Positions 7,437-15,469 of a stretch of 64,000 bases of DNA are shown here, piece after piece. Under the pieces are notes generated by a model, which worked only from the letters and a program-made list of their open reading frames with translations, was not told the DNA's origin and searched no databases. Each line of letters begins with the position of its first letter. Within the stretch, counting starts at the first letter, position 1. Made by a program: the position numbers and the translations under genes. The DNA is from an uncultured Aquitalea sp. (GTDB taxonomy: Bacteria > Pseudomonadota > Gammaproteobacteria > Burkholderiales > Chromobacteriaceae): positions 62,001 to 126,000 of the forward strand of contig NZ_CAMFLA010000012.1 in NCBI RefSeq assembly GCF_945957525.1. The letters run 5' to 3'.

Positions 7437-8342
7437 TTACAGTTCCGGCAGTGCGGGGCGGCTGTCGAGCCCGGCCTGAATCACGGCGGCCACTCGTTCG
7501 CGTTCGGCACCGGCCAGCGGCATGCGCGGCGCGCGCACGTGTTCGGTGCCGACGCCCGCCATCGCCTCGCACAGCTTGAGGTTCTGCACCAGCTTCATGG
7601 AGACGTCCAGATGTAACAAGGGGGCGAACCAGCGGTAGATGGCGCGGGCTTCCTCCCAGCGGCCGGCGCGGGCCAGCCGGTAAATGGCGACGGTCTCTTT
7701 GGGGAAGGCCACCACCAGGCCGGCCACCCAGCCGTGCGCGCCCATCATCAGGCTTTCCAGTGCCAGGTCATCCACGCCGCTGAAGATGGCGTAGCGCTCG
7801 CCCACGGCGTTGATGGTGTCGGTAAGACGGCGAATGTCGCCGCTGGATTCCTTGATGGCGACGAACTTCGGTTCGGCGGCCATGGCTTTGAACATCTCCG
7901 GCGAGATGTCTACGCCGTAAGCGATGCGGTTGTTGTAGACCATGATGGGCAGGGGGCTGGCCGCCGCCACGCGGTGGTAATGGTTCAGCGTTTCGCGCTC
8001 GTCGGACACATAGCGCATGGCGGGCAGCACCATCAGGCCGTCTGCGCCGGCCTGGTGCGCCGCGCGGGCCAGATCTTCGGCGGCGCGGGTGCTGTCCTCC
8101 GCGATGGTGAGCAGCACCGGGACGCGACCCGCCACCGTATTCCGCGCGGCCTTGAGCAGAATGATCTTTTCATCGGCGGTCAGGGTGGAGGCTTCGCCCA
8201 GCGAACCGCAGAGGATGATGCCGTCCGCGCCGCAATCCAGTTGCCACTGGATGTGGCGGCAGGTGGCGTCGATATCGAGGCTTTCGTCGGCGTGGAACTT
8301 GGTGGTGACGGCCGGGAATACGCCAGTCCAGAGATGTGCCAT
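7437..8342 (-). CDS. 1-pyrroline-4-hydroxy-2-carboxylate deaminase (DapA family)
   Basis: A 301-residue class I aldolase-like TIM barrel of the dihydrodipicolinate synthase/N-acetylneuraminate lyase family. It has the substrate-binding loop GSLGEAST (46-53), Tyr136 in MVYNNRIAYG and the Schiff-base Lys164 in VAIKESSGD. Next to a hydroxyproline epimerase and a D-amino-acid oxidoreductase it is best read as the deaminase that converts 1-pyrroline-4-hydroxy-2-carboxylate to 2-oxoglutarate semialdehyde and ammonia. The start is fixed by GGAGG 9 bases upstream. It is the first gene of the minus-strand operon and is divergent from the epimerase gene, with shared TTGTATnCA operator sites between. 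Confidence 0.88.
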   Translation of the reverse strand: MAHLWTGVFPAVTTKFHADESLDIDATCRHIQWQLDCGADGIILCGSLGEASTLTADEKIILLKAARNTVAGRVPVLLTIAEDSTRAAEDLARAAHQAGADGLMVLPAMRYVSDERETLNHYHRVAAASPLPIMVYNNRIAYGVDISPEMFKAMAAEPKFVAIKESSGDIRRLTDTINAVGERYAIFSGVDDLALESLMMGAHGWVAGLVVAFPKETVAIYRLARAGRWEEARAIYRWFAPLLHLDVSMKLVQNLKLCEAMAGVGTEHVRAPRMPLAGAERERVAAVIQAGLDSRPALPEL

Positions 8343-8390
8343 GGGTGTTTCCTCCTGAAGGATGGGGTGGGATGTCCATTTCATGTTTCC

Positions 8391-8403
8391 ATTTTTGTAT
8401 CCA
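8391..8403. promoter_or_regulatory. TTGTATnCA operator half of the hydroxyproline deaminase promoter
   Basis: ATTTTTGTATCCA, about 50 bases upstream of the deaminase start. It matches the first 13 bases of the palindromic site at 8414 except for one base. Confidence 0.6.
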
Positions 8404-8413
8404 GTAATCAATC

Positions 8414-8431
8414 ATTTTTGTATACAAAATT
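8414..8431. promoter_or_regulatory. GntR-type palindromic operator
   Basis: Contains the 14-bp perfect palindrome TTTTGTATACAAAA (8416-8429). The core TTGTATACAA is typical of FadR/FCD-type GntR repressors. No such regulator is encoded in the window. Confidence 0.7.
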
Positions 8432-8582
8432 GCTTGTTTTGAATTTTCGTATGTTATTGCTGTGCAGCATGACAAATTTGCAACATGGCGATAATTTATT
8501 GATTTAATTGATTTTTATTGTGGAATTGGTTGATGGTGCAGGATTGTCCGACTGTTGGGTTTGTGCAAATTTTATCCTGATT

Positions 8583-8604
8583 ATTGTATTCAATTTTGTA
8601 TGCA
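8583..8604. promoter_or_regulatory. paired TTGTATnCA operator at the epimerase promoter
   Basis: ATTGTATTCAAT followed directly by TTTGTATGCA, ending 33 bases upstream of the epimerase start. With the 8391/8414 pair this gives each divergent promoter two related boxes. The stretch 8432-8582 between the pairs is AT-rich and holds no gene. Confidence 0.65.
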
Positions 8605-8637
8605 CCTAAAGTGAATCCATCATTTCGGGAGACAAGC

Positions 8638-9639
8638 ATGGCGGTGTACGAATTCGAATGCATTGATGGCCATACGTGCGGTAATCCGGTGCGGCTGGTG
8701 GTGAAGGGGGAGCCCGTGCTGACGGGCGCTACCCAGGCGGAGCGCCGGCTGGACTTCCTCAAGCGGCTGGACTGGATGCGTACCGGCCTGATGTATGAAC
8801 CGCGCGGCCATGCGCAGATGTCTGGCGCTTTTCTCTACCCACCCACGCGTGATGATTGCGACGTGGCGGTGCTGTACATCGAAACCAGCGGCTGTCTCCC
8901 CATGTGCGGGCACGGCACCATCGGTGTGGTGACCATGGCCATCGAGCACGGCGTGGTGACGCCGCGCACCCCGGGCGTGCTGAATCTGGACACGCCCGCC
9001 GGTAAGGTGGTGGCCCATTACACGCAGGAAGGGAGCAAGGTGAAGTCGGTGCGCCTGACCAATGTGCCGTCTTTCCTGCTATTGCAGGACATCGAGGTGG
9101 AGGTGGCGGCGCTGGGCCGGCTGAAGGCGGACATCGCCTACGGCGGCAATTTCTATCCCATCATCGAGCCCCAGCCCGGCTACCGCGATATGGCCGACTA
9201 CACGCCGGCCCAGCTGGTGGCCATGGGCAATGAAGTGCGCGACTACATCAATCGCCACTACGACATCATTCACCCTGACAACCCGGACATTCGCGGCGTG
9301 CGCCATTGCATGTGGACGGGCGCGCCCAAGAGCGCAGGCTCGCACGCGGCCAACGCCGTGCTGTACGGCGCGGCCGCGCTGGATCGCTCTCCCTGCGGCA
9401 CCGGCACCTCGGCCCGGCTGGCGCAGCGTCATGCGCGCGGCCTGATCGGCCAGGGCGAGCCCTTTGTGCATGAGAGCCTGATTGGCAGCCAGTTCATCGG
9501 CCGGGTGGAGGCGGAAACACGGGTGGGCGGCTTGCCGGCCATCATTCCCAGCATCGAGGGCTGGGCCATCACCACCGGCTACAACCGCATCTTGCTGGAT
9601 GAGGCCGACCCCTATGTGCACGGCTTTGTGGTGGGGTAA
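8638..9639 (+). CDS. 4-hydroxyproline 2-epimerase
   Basis: A proline-racemase-family enzyme of 333 residues, cofactor-independent. Both catalytic cysteines are present: Cys90 in LPMCGHGTIG and Cys253 in DRSPCGTGTSAR. This Cys/Cys pair marks epimerases, in contrast to the Cys/Thr pair of the paralogue at 12208. It interconverts trans-4-hydroxy-L-proline and cis-4-hydroxy-D-proline, the first step of the pathway. The start is chosen at MAVYEF, with CGGGAGA upstream and downstream of the operator boxes; an earlier in-frame start at 8584 would lie inside the operator. It heads a plus-strand operon with the D-hydroxyproline dehydrogenase six bases downstream. Confidence 0.93.
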   Translation: MAVYEFECIDGHTCGNPVRLVVKGEPVLTGATQAERRLDFLKRLDWMRTGLMYEPRGHAQMSGAFLYPPTRDDCDVAVLYIETSGCLPMCGHGTIGVVTMAIEHGVVTPRTPGVLNLDTPAGKVVAHYTQEGSKVKSVRLTNVPSFLLLQDIEVEVAALGRLKADIAYGGNFYPIIEPQPGYRDMADYTPAQLVAMGNEVRDYINRHYDIIHPDNPDIRGVRHCMWTGAPKSAGSHAANAVLYGAAALDRSPCGTGTSARLAQRHARGLIGQGEPFVHESLIGSQFIGRVEAETRVGGLPAIIPSIEGWAITTGYNRILLDEADPYVHGFVVG

Positions 9640-9645
9640 GCCAGG

Positions 9646-10887
9646 ATGAAACAAGTGGTGGTGATCGGCGCGGGGGTGGTGGGCATAGCCGCCGCGCTGC
9701 AATTGCAACAGGCCGGTTGCGCAGTCACCCTGCTGGACCGGGGTGAGCCGGCCCGCGAAACCAGTTTCGGCAACGCCGGCGCGCTGGCGGTGAGCGACAT
9801 CATTCCCTTGGCCGAACCCGGCGTGCTGAAAAAAGTGCCCGGCTGGATGCTGGACCCGCTGGGCCCGCTGGCCATGCGCTGGCGCTATTTGCCCAGTCTT
9901 GCCCCTTGGTTGCTGCGTTTTGTCGCCGCCAGCCGGCCTTCTCGGGTAAGGGCGCTGACCGAAGCGCTGTCCGCGTTGTTGTCGCGGGTGAACCGCGATA
10001 CCGAACCGCTGGCCGACCTGGCCGGCCTCAACGGCATCTGGCGACGGCATGGCTCGCTGACCCTGTATCGCGATGTAGCGGAGTATAGGTTGGCCGAAGA
10101 GGCGTGGCGGGAAAAGCGCCGCCACGGCGTGGCCTGGGAGCTGCTGAACGGCGAGGCCGTGCGTGATGCAGACGCCGCCCTGCTGCCGGGTTGGGAGTGC
10201 GCGGTGAAGGTGCGCGACTGGTCGCATGTGGACGACCCCTGGCTGTTTGCCGTGGGTCTGTTTGACGCTTTTCGCCGTCTGGGCGGGCAGTTTGTGCGGG
10301 CAGAGGCATCGTCCCTGCGCGAACGCGGCGGACGGGTGGACGGGGTTGAGCTGCAGAATGGCGGCGCGCTGGACGCCGACGAGGTGGTGGTGGCTTGCGG
10401 CGTGTGGAGCGACCGCTTTTTCAAGCCCATGGGCTGTCGCGTGCCGTTGGAAAGCGAGCGCGGTTATCACGTCACCCTGCCGAAGGCGGGCGTGTCATTG
10501 CGCCACTTTTTGCAATGCGCCAGCGAAAGCTTCGTCATTTTGCCGATGGCCAATGGCGGCCTGCGACTGGCCGGCACTGTGGAGCTGGCGCATCGCGACG
10601 CGCCCCCGGACTGGCGGCGCGCGCACATTCTGATCGACAAGGCGCGTGCCATCGTCGGCGATTTTTCCACCGAGGACATGAGCGTGTGGATGGGCAACCG
10701 CCCCTCGGTGCCGGACACCGTGCCGGTAATCGGCCCTTCGCCCCGTCATGCCGGGCTGTGGTTCGCTACCGGCCATGGCCATCTCGGCCTGACGCTGGCG
10801 GCCACTACTGGCGCTTTATTGGCGGACGCCATGCTGGGGCGAGAGCCCGGCATCGATATGCGGCCGTATCGGGTAGACCGTTTCTGA
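9646..10887 (+). CDS. D-hydroxyproline dehydrogenase (FAD, DadA-like)
   Basis: A 413-residue FAD-dependent oxidoreductase of the DAO/DadA family. The N-terminal dinucleotide-binding motif VVVIGAGVVGIAAALQL (4-20) is followed by ETSFGNAGAL, typical of DadA-like enzymes, and by the C-terminal FAD contact GLWFATGHGHLGLT. By context it oxidises cis-4-hydroxy-D-proline to 1-pyrroline-4-hydroxy-2-carboxylate, probably passing electrons to the respiratory chain. It sits six bases after the epimerase gene and 100 bases before the binding-protein gene. A D-amino-acid dehydrogenase of wider specificity is the alternative. Confidence 0.88.
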   Translation: MKQVVVIGAGVVGIAAALQLQQAGCAVTLLDRGEPARETSFGNAGALAVSDIIPLAEPGVLKKVPGWMLDPLGPLAMRWRYLPSLAPWLLRFVAASRPSRVRALTEALSALLSRVNRDTEPLADLAGLNGIWRRHGSLTLYRDVAEYRLAEEAWREKRRHGVAWELLNGEAVRDADAALLPGWECAVKVRDWSHVDDPWLFAVGLFDAFRRLGGQFVRAEASSLRERGGRVDGVELQNGGALDADEVVVACGVWSDRFFKPMGCRVPLESERGYHVTLPKAGVSLRHFLQCASESFVILPMANGGLRLAGTVELAHRDAPPDWRRAHILIDKARAIVGDFSTEDMSVWMGNRPSVPDTVPVIGPSPRHAGLWFATGHGHLGLTLAATTGALLADAMLGREPGIDMRPYRVDRF

Positions 10888-10987
10888 CCGGTGGACGGCC
10901 CGGTCGTTGCAGGGCTTCAGTCGTCCGAAAAAGCACGGCGGGCAGAGCCCGCCGGCACAACAAGCATGTCGCAAAGGAGAAAACGAG

Positions 10988-12139
10988 ATGGTGCAGAACA
11001 AGTTTGGCGAATGGACCTGGGTGGTGGCGCTGGGCGGCATGATGGCGCCCTTTGCGGTGATGTCGGCGCAGGCGCAAGCCGATACGGTGGTGAAGATCGG
11101 TTTTTCTTCGCCGCTGTCCGGCCCGCAGGCCCACTATGGCAAGGACAACGAAAACGCCACCCGCATGGCCATCGATGACCTCAACGCCAAGGGTTTGGTG
11201 GTGGGCGGCCAGAAGGTGAAGTTCGAGATGGTGTCCGAGGATGATCAGGCTGACCCGCGCGTTGGCACCCAGGCGGCGCAGCGCCTGGTGGATGCCGGCG
11301 TCAAAGCCGTGATTGGCCACTTCAACTCCGGGGTATCCATTCCGGCTTCCAAGATTTACTTCGATGCAGGCATCCCGCAGTTGTCGGTGTCCACCAATCC
11401 CACCTACACCCAGCAAGGCTACAAGACCACCTTCCGACTGGTGGGCAGCGACAGCCAGGTGGGCGGCGCGCTGGGCCAGTTTGCGGTAAAAACGCTCAAG
11501 GCCAAGAGCATTGTCGCCATCGATGATCGCACCGCCTACGGTCAGGGGCTGGCCGACGAGTTCGTCAAATCGGTCACCGCCAATGGCGGTAAGGTGCTGC
11601 GCCGCGAGTACACCACCGACAAGGCCACCGATTTCACCTCCATCCTCACCTCGGTGAAGGCGGTGAACCCCGAAGTGATCTTCTACGGCGGCGCCGACGC
11701 ACAAGCCGCGCCGATGGCCAAGCAGCTCAAGCGGCTGGGCATGAAAGCCAAGTTGATGGGGGGCGACATGCTCAATACGCCCAACTTCATCACGCTGGCC
11801 GGCGCGGATGCCGCGGGTCACTACTCGGCGGTGCCCGGCGGCGTGCTGACCGCGCGTCCGGCCGGCAAGGAGTTTGAAAAGCGCTACAAGGACCGCTTCC
11901 ATCTGGATGTGGTGCTGCTGGGGCCGCAGTTTTACGACGGCGTGATGCTGGTGGCCGAAGCCATGAAGCAGGCCGGCTCGGTGGAGCCCGCCAAGTACCT
12001 GCCCAAACTGGCCTCCATCCGCTACAGCGGCGTGACTGCCGACTTCGCCTTCGACCGCAGCGGCAATCTGCAAAAAGCGCCGGTCACGCTGTCGGTGGTG
12101 AAGAACAATGCCTGGGCAGTGGAAAGCGTCGTGCGCTGA
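10988..12139 (+). CDS. periplasmic branched-chain/hydroxyproline-type ABC binding protein
   Basis: A type I periplasmic binding protein of 383 residues in the LivK/LivJ family. It has a signal peptide (hydrophobic segment WVVALGGMMAPFAVMSAQA, cleavage near AQA-DT), then VKIGFSSPLSGPQAHYGKD, the family's opening strand and ligand loop, and GYKTTFRLVGSD later on. It starts after AAGGAGA and ends in a terminator. Its place in the epimerase operon suggests it captures hydroxyproline, but LivK-like proteins bind Leu/Ile/Val or other amino acids and no permease or ATPase is encoded beside it, so it must share a membrane complex encoded elsewhere. Confidence 0.85.
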   Translation: MVQNKFGEWTWVVALGGMMAPFAVMSAQAQADTVVKIGFSSPLSGPQAHYGKDNENATRMAIDDLNAKGLVVGGQKVKFEMVSEDDQADPRVGTQAAQRLVDAGVKAVIGHFNSGVSIPASKIYFDAGIPQLSVSTNPTYTQQGYKTTFRLVGSDSQVGGALGQFAVKTLKAKSIVAIDDRTAYGQGLADEFVKSVTANGGKVLRREYTTDKATDFTSILTSVKAVNPEVIFYGGADAQAAPMAKQLKRLGMKAKLMGGDMLNTPNFITLAGADAAGHYSAVPGGVLTARPAGKEFEKRYKDRFHLDVVLLGPQFYDGVMLVAEAMKQAGSVEPAKYLPKLASIRYSGVTADFAFDRSGNLQKAPVTLSVVKNNAWAVESVVR

Positions 12140-12169
12140 CGGTTGCCGGCATCGGGTCTCTTGCACTGG

Positions 12170-12195
12170 GGGCGGCGTAGGCCGCCCGTTTTTTT
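12170..12195 (+). terminator. intrinsic terminator after the binding-protein gene
   Basis: GGGCGGC, loop GTAG, GCCGCCC, then G and a T run to 12195. It ends only 12 bases before the next start codon, so the dehydratase gene may be served by read-through. Confidence 0.85.
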
Positions 12196-12207
12196 GGGGA
12201 GAAAATC

Positions 12208-13227
12208 ATGCACACAGCCTTGTCCTGGCCTGAGGTGCTGGACGTGGTGGACATGCATACCGGCGGTGAGCCGGTGCGCATCGTCCGCAAGCTGGAAGGG
12301 TTGGCCGAAGGCGGGGATATCCTCGCCAAACGGCGGCATTTTGCCGAACGGCATGATGATGTGCGCCGCTTGCTGATGTATGAACCGCGCGGCCACGCCG
12401 ACATGTACGGCGCGGTGCTGGTAGCGCCGAGCTTGCCGGGCGCGGATCTGGCGGTGCTGTTCATCCACAACGAAGGCTACAGCACCATGTGCGGACACGC
12501 TGTTATCGCGCTGGGCCGTTACGCGGTGGATTACGGCCTGGTGCCGGCCAGCGGGCCTTTGACCCGGGTGGGCATCGAATGTCCGTGCGGGCTGGTCGAG
12601 GCTTGGGTAGAAATACAGGATGGCCGCAGCGGCAGGGTGTTTTTTGATAGCGTGCCGGCCTTCGCGTTGGCGCTGGATGTGGCGGTGACGCTGCCGGAGG
12701 CGGGCGCATTGACCGTGGATGTGGGTTATGGCGGCGCGTTTTACGCGTTGGCGCCGGCTGTCGCGCTGGGCGTTAGCCTGGACGGCCCGGTGGCGGCACT
12801 GAAAGCGGCTGCCGGCCGGCTGAGCGAGGCCGTTCGGCAAACCTTGCCCATTCGTCATCCGCTGCATGAGGATCTCGGCTTCTTGTACGGCAGCATTCTC
12901 AGCGATGGCCGCGAGCGGGCGGCGGATGGCGCGAGCAGCAATGTGTGCGTGTTTGCCGATGCCGAGGTGGACCGCAGCCCCACCGGCTCCGGTGTTACCG
13001 CCCGCATGGCGGTGCGCTACGCGCGCGGCCGGGTGGCCTTGGGAGAGCGCTGTGTGTTTCGCAGCCTCACCGGGGCGGAATTCAGCGCGGAGGTACGCCG
13101 GGAGGTGGATCTTGCCGGCCTGCCGGCGGTGGTGGTGCGGGTGGGCGGGCAGGCGCATTACAGCGGCGAAGCCCGGTTCTGGCTGGAGGAGGGCGACGAG
13201 ATCGGCCGGGGCTTCCTCTTGCGCTGA
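12208..13227 (+). CDS. trans-3-hydroxy-L-proline dehydratase
   Basis: A second proline-racemase-family protein, 339 residues. The first catalytic position is Cys95 (YSTMCGHAVI) but the second is Thr259 (DRSPTGSGVTAR) instead of Cys. In this family the Cys/Thr pair is the hallmark of trans-3-hydroxy-L-proline dehydratases, which yield 1-pyrroline-2-carboxylate. That product would need a pyrroline-2-carboxylate reductase to reach L-proline; none is in the window. The gene follows the binding-protein gene after a terminator, with GGGGAGA before its start. The pair of paralogues lets the cell use both hydroxyproline isomers found in collagen. Confidence 0.9.
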   Translation: MHTALSWPEVLDVVDMHTGGEPVRIVRKLEGLAEGGDILAKRRHFAERHDDVRRLLMYEPRGHADMYGAVLVAPSLPGADLAVLFIHNEGYSTMCGHAVIALGRYAVDYGLVPASGPLTRVGIECPCGLVEAWVEIQDGRSGRVFFDSVPAFALALDVAVTLPEAGALTVDVGYGGAFYALAPAVALGVSLDGPVAALKAAAGRLSEAVRQTLPIRHPLHEDLGFLYGSILSDGRERAADGASSNVCVFADAEVDRSPTGSGVTARMAVRYARGRVALGERCVFRSLTGAEFSAEVRREVDLAGLPAVVVRVGGQAHYSGEARFWLEEGDEIGRGFLLR

Positions 13228-13237
13228 GGCGGCTTGA

Positions 13238-13352
13238 GCCGCAGGCAAAACCGCTGATCCTGCATTGCGCCTGCTTGCCGTCCGGCTGGTGCTGCCTGCA
13301 TCGGCGCGCCTTTGCAAGGTGTTGTCGGCGGTGCTCAGGGCGCGCTGGTTTG
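13238..13352 (+). repeat. dispersed intergenic element, copy B (MITE/REP-like, degenerate)
   Basis: Left end GCCGCAGGCAAAACCGCTGATC, core CTGCATTGCGCCTGCTTGCC and GCATCGGCGCGCCTTTGC, with a weak right end near GGTTTGCTGGGG. It is the most divergent of the four copies; its right boundary is approximate. Confidence 0.6.
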
Positions 13353-13409
13353 CTGGGGTGGCGACGTGTTCGAAAGAGCTGTTGAGTATTTGCTCGACAA
13401 GAATTATTA

Positions 13410-13421
13410 TTAGCAAGCTAA
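13410..13421. promoter_or_regulatory. SlyA-type operator
   Basis: TTAGCAAGCTAA, identical to the SlyA consensus as I know it, in an AT-rich 40 bp directly before the MarR/SlyA-type regulator gene. Autoregulation is the natural reading. Confidence 0.75.
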
Positions 13422-13440
13422 TTATTTTGCTGTTAATGAT

Positions 13441-13893
13441 ATGACGACATCGCATCAGGAACTGGCCGAGTTGCTCGGCCATGTGCCCAAAGTCTGGCGG
13501 GCCTTGCTGGACAAGCGCCTCAAACCCTACGGCTTTTCCCAGGCCACCTGGCAAGTGCTGCTGAAACTGCGCCGCGCCGGTCAGCCTTTGCTGCAAGCCG
13601 AACTGGCCGCGCGCATTGGTATTGAGCCCGCCTCGCTGGTGCGCTTGCTGGATGTGCTGCAGCAGGATGGCTGGATCACCCGCGAACCGGACCCGGATGA
13701 TCGCCGCGCCAAACGCGTGTGGCTCACCGCCAAGGCGGAGCAGGTATCGGCCGAACTGTTGACCGTGGCCGACGCGCTCAAGGCCGAACTGCTGTCCGGC
13801 CTTGAGCCGCAGGCGCTGGTGGCCTGCGTTGCCACCTTGCGACAGATTGCTTTGGCGGCAGAAGACGCCGCCAGCCGGGAACAGGCCGAGTGA
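13441..13893 (+). CDS. MarR/SlyA-type transcriptional regulator
   Basis: A 150-residue winged-helix regulator: N-terminal helices (HVPKVWRALLDKRLKPYGFS), recognition helix region LAARIGIEPASLVRLLDVL and wing DPDDRRAKRVWLT. A SlyA-type box lies 20 bases upstream of the start codon. Its stop overlaps the GTG start of the efflux pump gene (GTGA), so the two are cotranscribed and coupled. The arrangement is a self-controlled efflux system induced by a ligand of the regulator, probably an aromatic acid or drug, which the sequence does not reveal. Confidence 0.88.
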   Translation: MTTSHQELAELLGHVPKVWRALLDKRLKPYGFSQATWQVLLKLRRAGQPLLQAELAARIGIEPASLVRLLDVLQQDGWITREPDPDDRRAKRVWLTAKAEQVSAELLTVADALKAELLSGLEPQALVACVATLRQIALAAEDAASREQAE

Positions 13894-15398
13894 ACAGCCG
13901 GCTGTGGGTAACGGTGGCGGTGATGGCCGCCACCGTGATGCAAGTGCTGGACACCACTATCGTCAACGTGGCCTTGCCGCAGATGCAGGGCGAACTGGGC
14001 GCCACCTCGGACCAGATCAGCTGGGTGCTCACTAGCTATCTGGTGGCCAGCGCCATCTGCATGCCGCTCACCGGCTATCTCACCGACCGGCTGGGGCGGA
14101 GGCGTTATCTCCTGTATTCCATCAGCGGTTTCGTCATCGCCTCCATGCTGTGCGGCGTGGCGATGAATCTGACGCAGATCGTGCTGTTCCGCCTGTTGCA
14201 AGGCGTGTTCGGCGCGGCGCTGGTGCCCTTGTCGCAAGCCATCATGGTGGACAACTACCCGCGCGAGGAGCGCGGGCGCGCCATGGCCATCTGGGGCATG
14301 GGGGTGATGGTGGGGCCGATTGCCGGGCCGACGCTGGGTGGTTGGCTTACCGATGTTTTCGACTGGCGCTGGACCTTTTTCATCAACCTGCCGGTGGGTG
14401 TGCTGTCGCTGTTTCTGGCGCGGCAGGTGCCGGATACCGAGCGCCGTCAGCGCAGTATCGACTGGCTGGGGCTGGCAATGATTTCTTGCGCTATCGGCGG
14501 CATCCAGTATGTGCTGGACCGTGGCAACGGCGATGACTGGTTCGCCAGCTCCGGTATTGTGGCCGCAGCCTTGCTGGCCGTGCTGGGGTTGGCCGGTTTC
14601 ATCTGGCGCGGACTGTCGGCCGAAGCGCATCCCCTGTTTGACCTGCACATGTTCCGCGACCGCAATTTCGTGGCCGCCAGTTTTGTCATCGCCGCGCTGG
14701 GTTTGTCGATGTATGGCGCGATGGTGATCCAGCCCATCATGCTGGAGGGGCTGTTCCAGTACCCGACGCTGGATACCGGCATGATCATGGCCCCGCGCGG
14801 GGTGGCCAGCTTTGTCAGCATGATGATTGTGGGGCGGCTGATCGGCAAAGTGGACTCACGGCTGATCATCGGCACCGGTTTGCTGATCGGCGCTACCGGC
14901 ACCTGGGTGTGCACCCATTACACGCTGGACACCAGTCCGGCCTGGTTTGTCTGGCCGGTGCTGCTGCAAGGTTTTGGCCTGGGCATGATCTATGTGCCGC
15001 TGTCGGCCATGGCCATGTCCACGTTGCCGGCGCGGCTGTCGGCCGAAGCCGCCGGCCTGTTCAGCCTGTTGCGCACCATGGGTTCTTCGGTGGGCATTGC
15101 CATTGTCAGCACGGCGTACACGCGCGGCACGCAACACGCCTGGAACGTGCTGGGCGGTTTTTTCAACGAATACAACCCGGCCTTGCAGGATTATTTGCAG
15201 CGGCTGGGCAAGGCGGCGCTGGACCCGAGCGTGGCCCAGCGGCTGGCGCTGGAGTTGGACAAGCAGGCGCGCATGGTGTCGATTGTGGATGTGTATTGGC
15301 TGATCACCTTCAGTTTCCTTGCCATGCTGCCCTTGCTGCTGTTGCTCAAGCCGAGGCAGGGCGGTGGCCTGCCACCGGAAATGACGGCGCACGAGTAG
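13890..15398 (+). CDS. DHA2-family drug efflux pump (EmrB/QacA type)
   Basis: A 502-residue major-facilitator protein with 14 predicted spans. It has the family motifs: VLDTTIVNVALPQM at the first span (DHA2 motif D1), GYLTDRLGRRRYLL (motif A, about 58-71) and GPIAGPTLGGWLTD (motif C). It exports drugs by proton antiport across the inner membrane. EmrB-type pumps work with an EmrA adaptor and outer-membrane channel; neither is encoded beside it, so it acts alone or borrows partners. The start is GTG overlapping the regulator's stop. An intrinsic terminator follows 20 bases after the end. Confidence 0.9.
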   Translation: MNSRLWVTVAVMAATVMQVLDTTIVNVALPQMQGELGATSDQISWVLTSYLVASAICMPLTGYLTDRLGRRRYLLYSISGFVIASMLCGVAMNLTQIVLFRLLQGVFGAALVPLSQAIMVDNYPREERGRAMAIWGMGVMVGPIAGPTLGGWLTDVFDWRWTFFINLPVGVLSLFLARQVPDTERRQRSIDWLGLAMISCAIGGIQYVLDRGNGDDWFASSGIVAAALLAVLGLAGFIWRGLSAEAHPLFDLHMFRDRNFVAASFVIAALGLSMYGAMVIQPIMLEGLFQYPTLDTGMIMAPRGVASFVSMMIVGRLIGKVDSRLIIGTGLLIGATGTWVCTHYTLDTSPAWFVWPVLLQGFGLGMIYVPLSAMAMSTLPARLSAEAAGLFSLLRTMGSSVGIAIVSTAYTRGTQHAWNVLGGFFNEYNPALQDYLQRLGKAALDPSVAQRLALELDKQARMVSIVDVYWLITFSFLAMLPLLLLLKPRQGGGLPPEMTAHE

Positions 15399-15418
15399 CC
15401 TTGAAGGTGGATGCAAAC

Positions 15419-15450
15419 AAAAAACGGCAGCCGGAAGGCTGCCGTTTTTT
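15419..15450. terminator. bidirectional intrinsic terminator between efflux pump and suhB
   Basis: AAAAAACGGCAGCC, loop GGAA, GGCTGCCGTTTTTT: 14-bp perfect stem with U-tracts on both strands, shared by convergent genes. Confidence 0.95.
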
Positions 15451-15469
15451 GTTTAATGCCGACGGAGGC

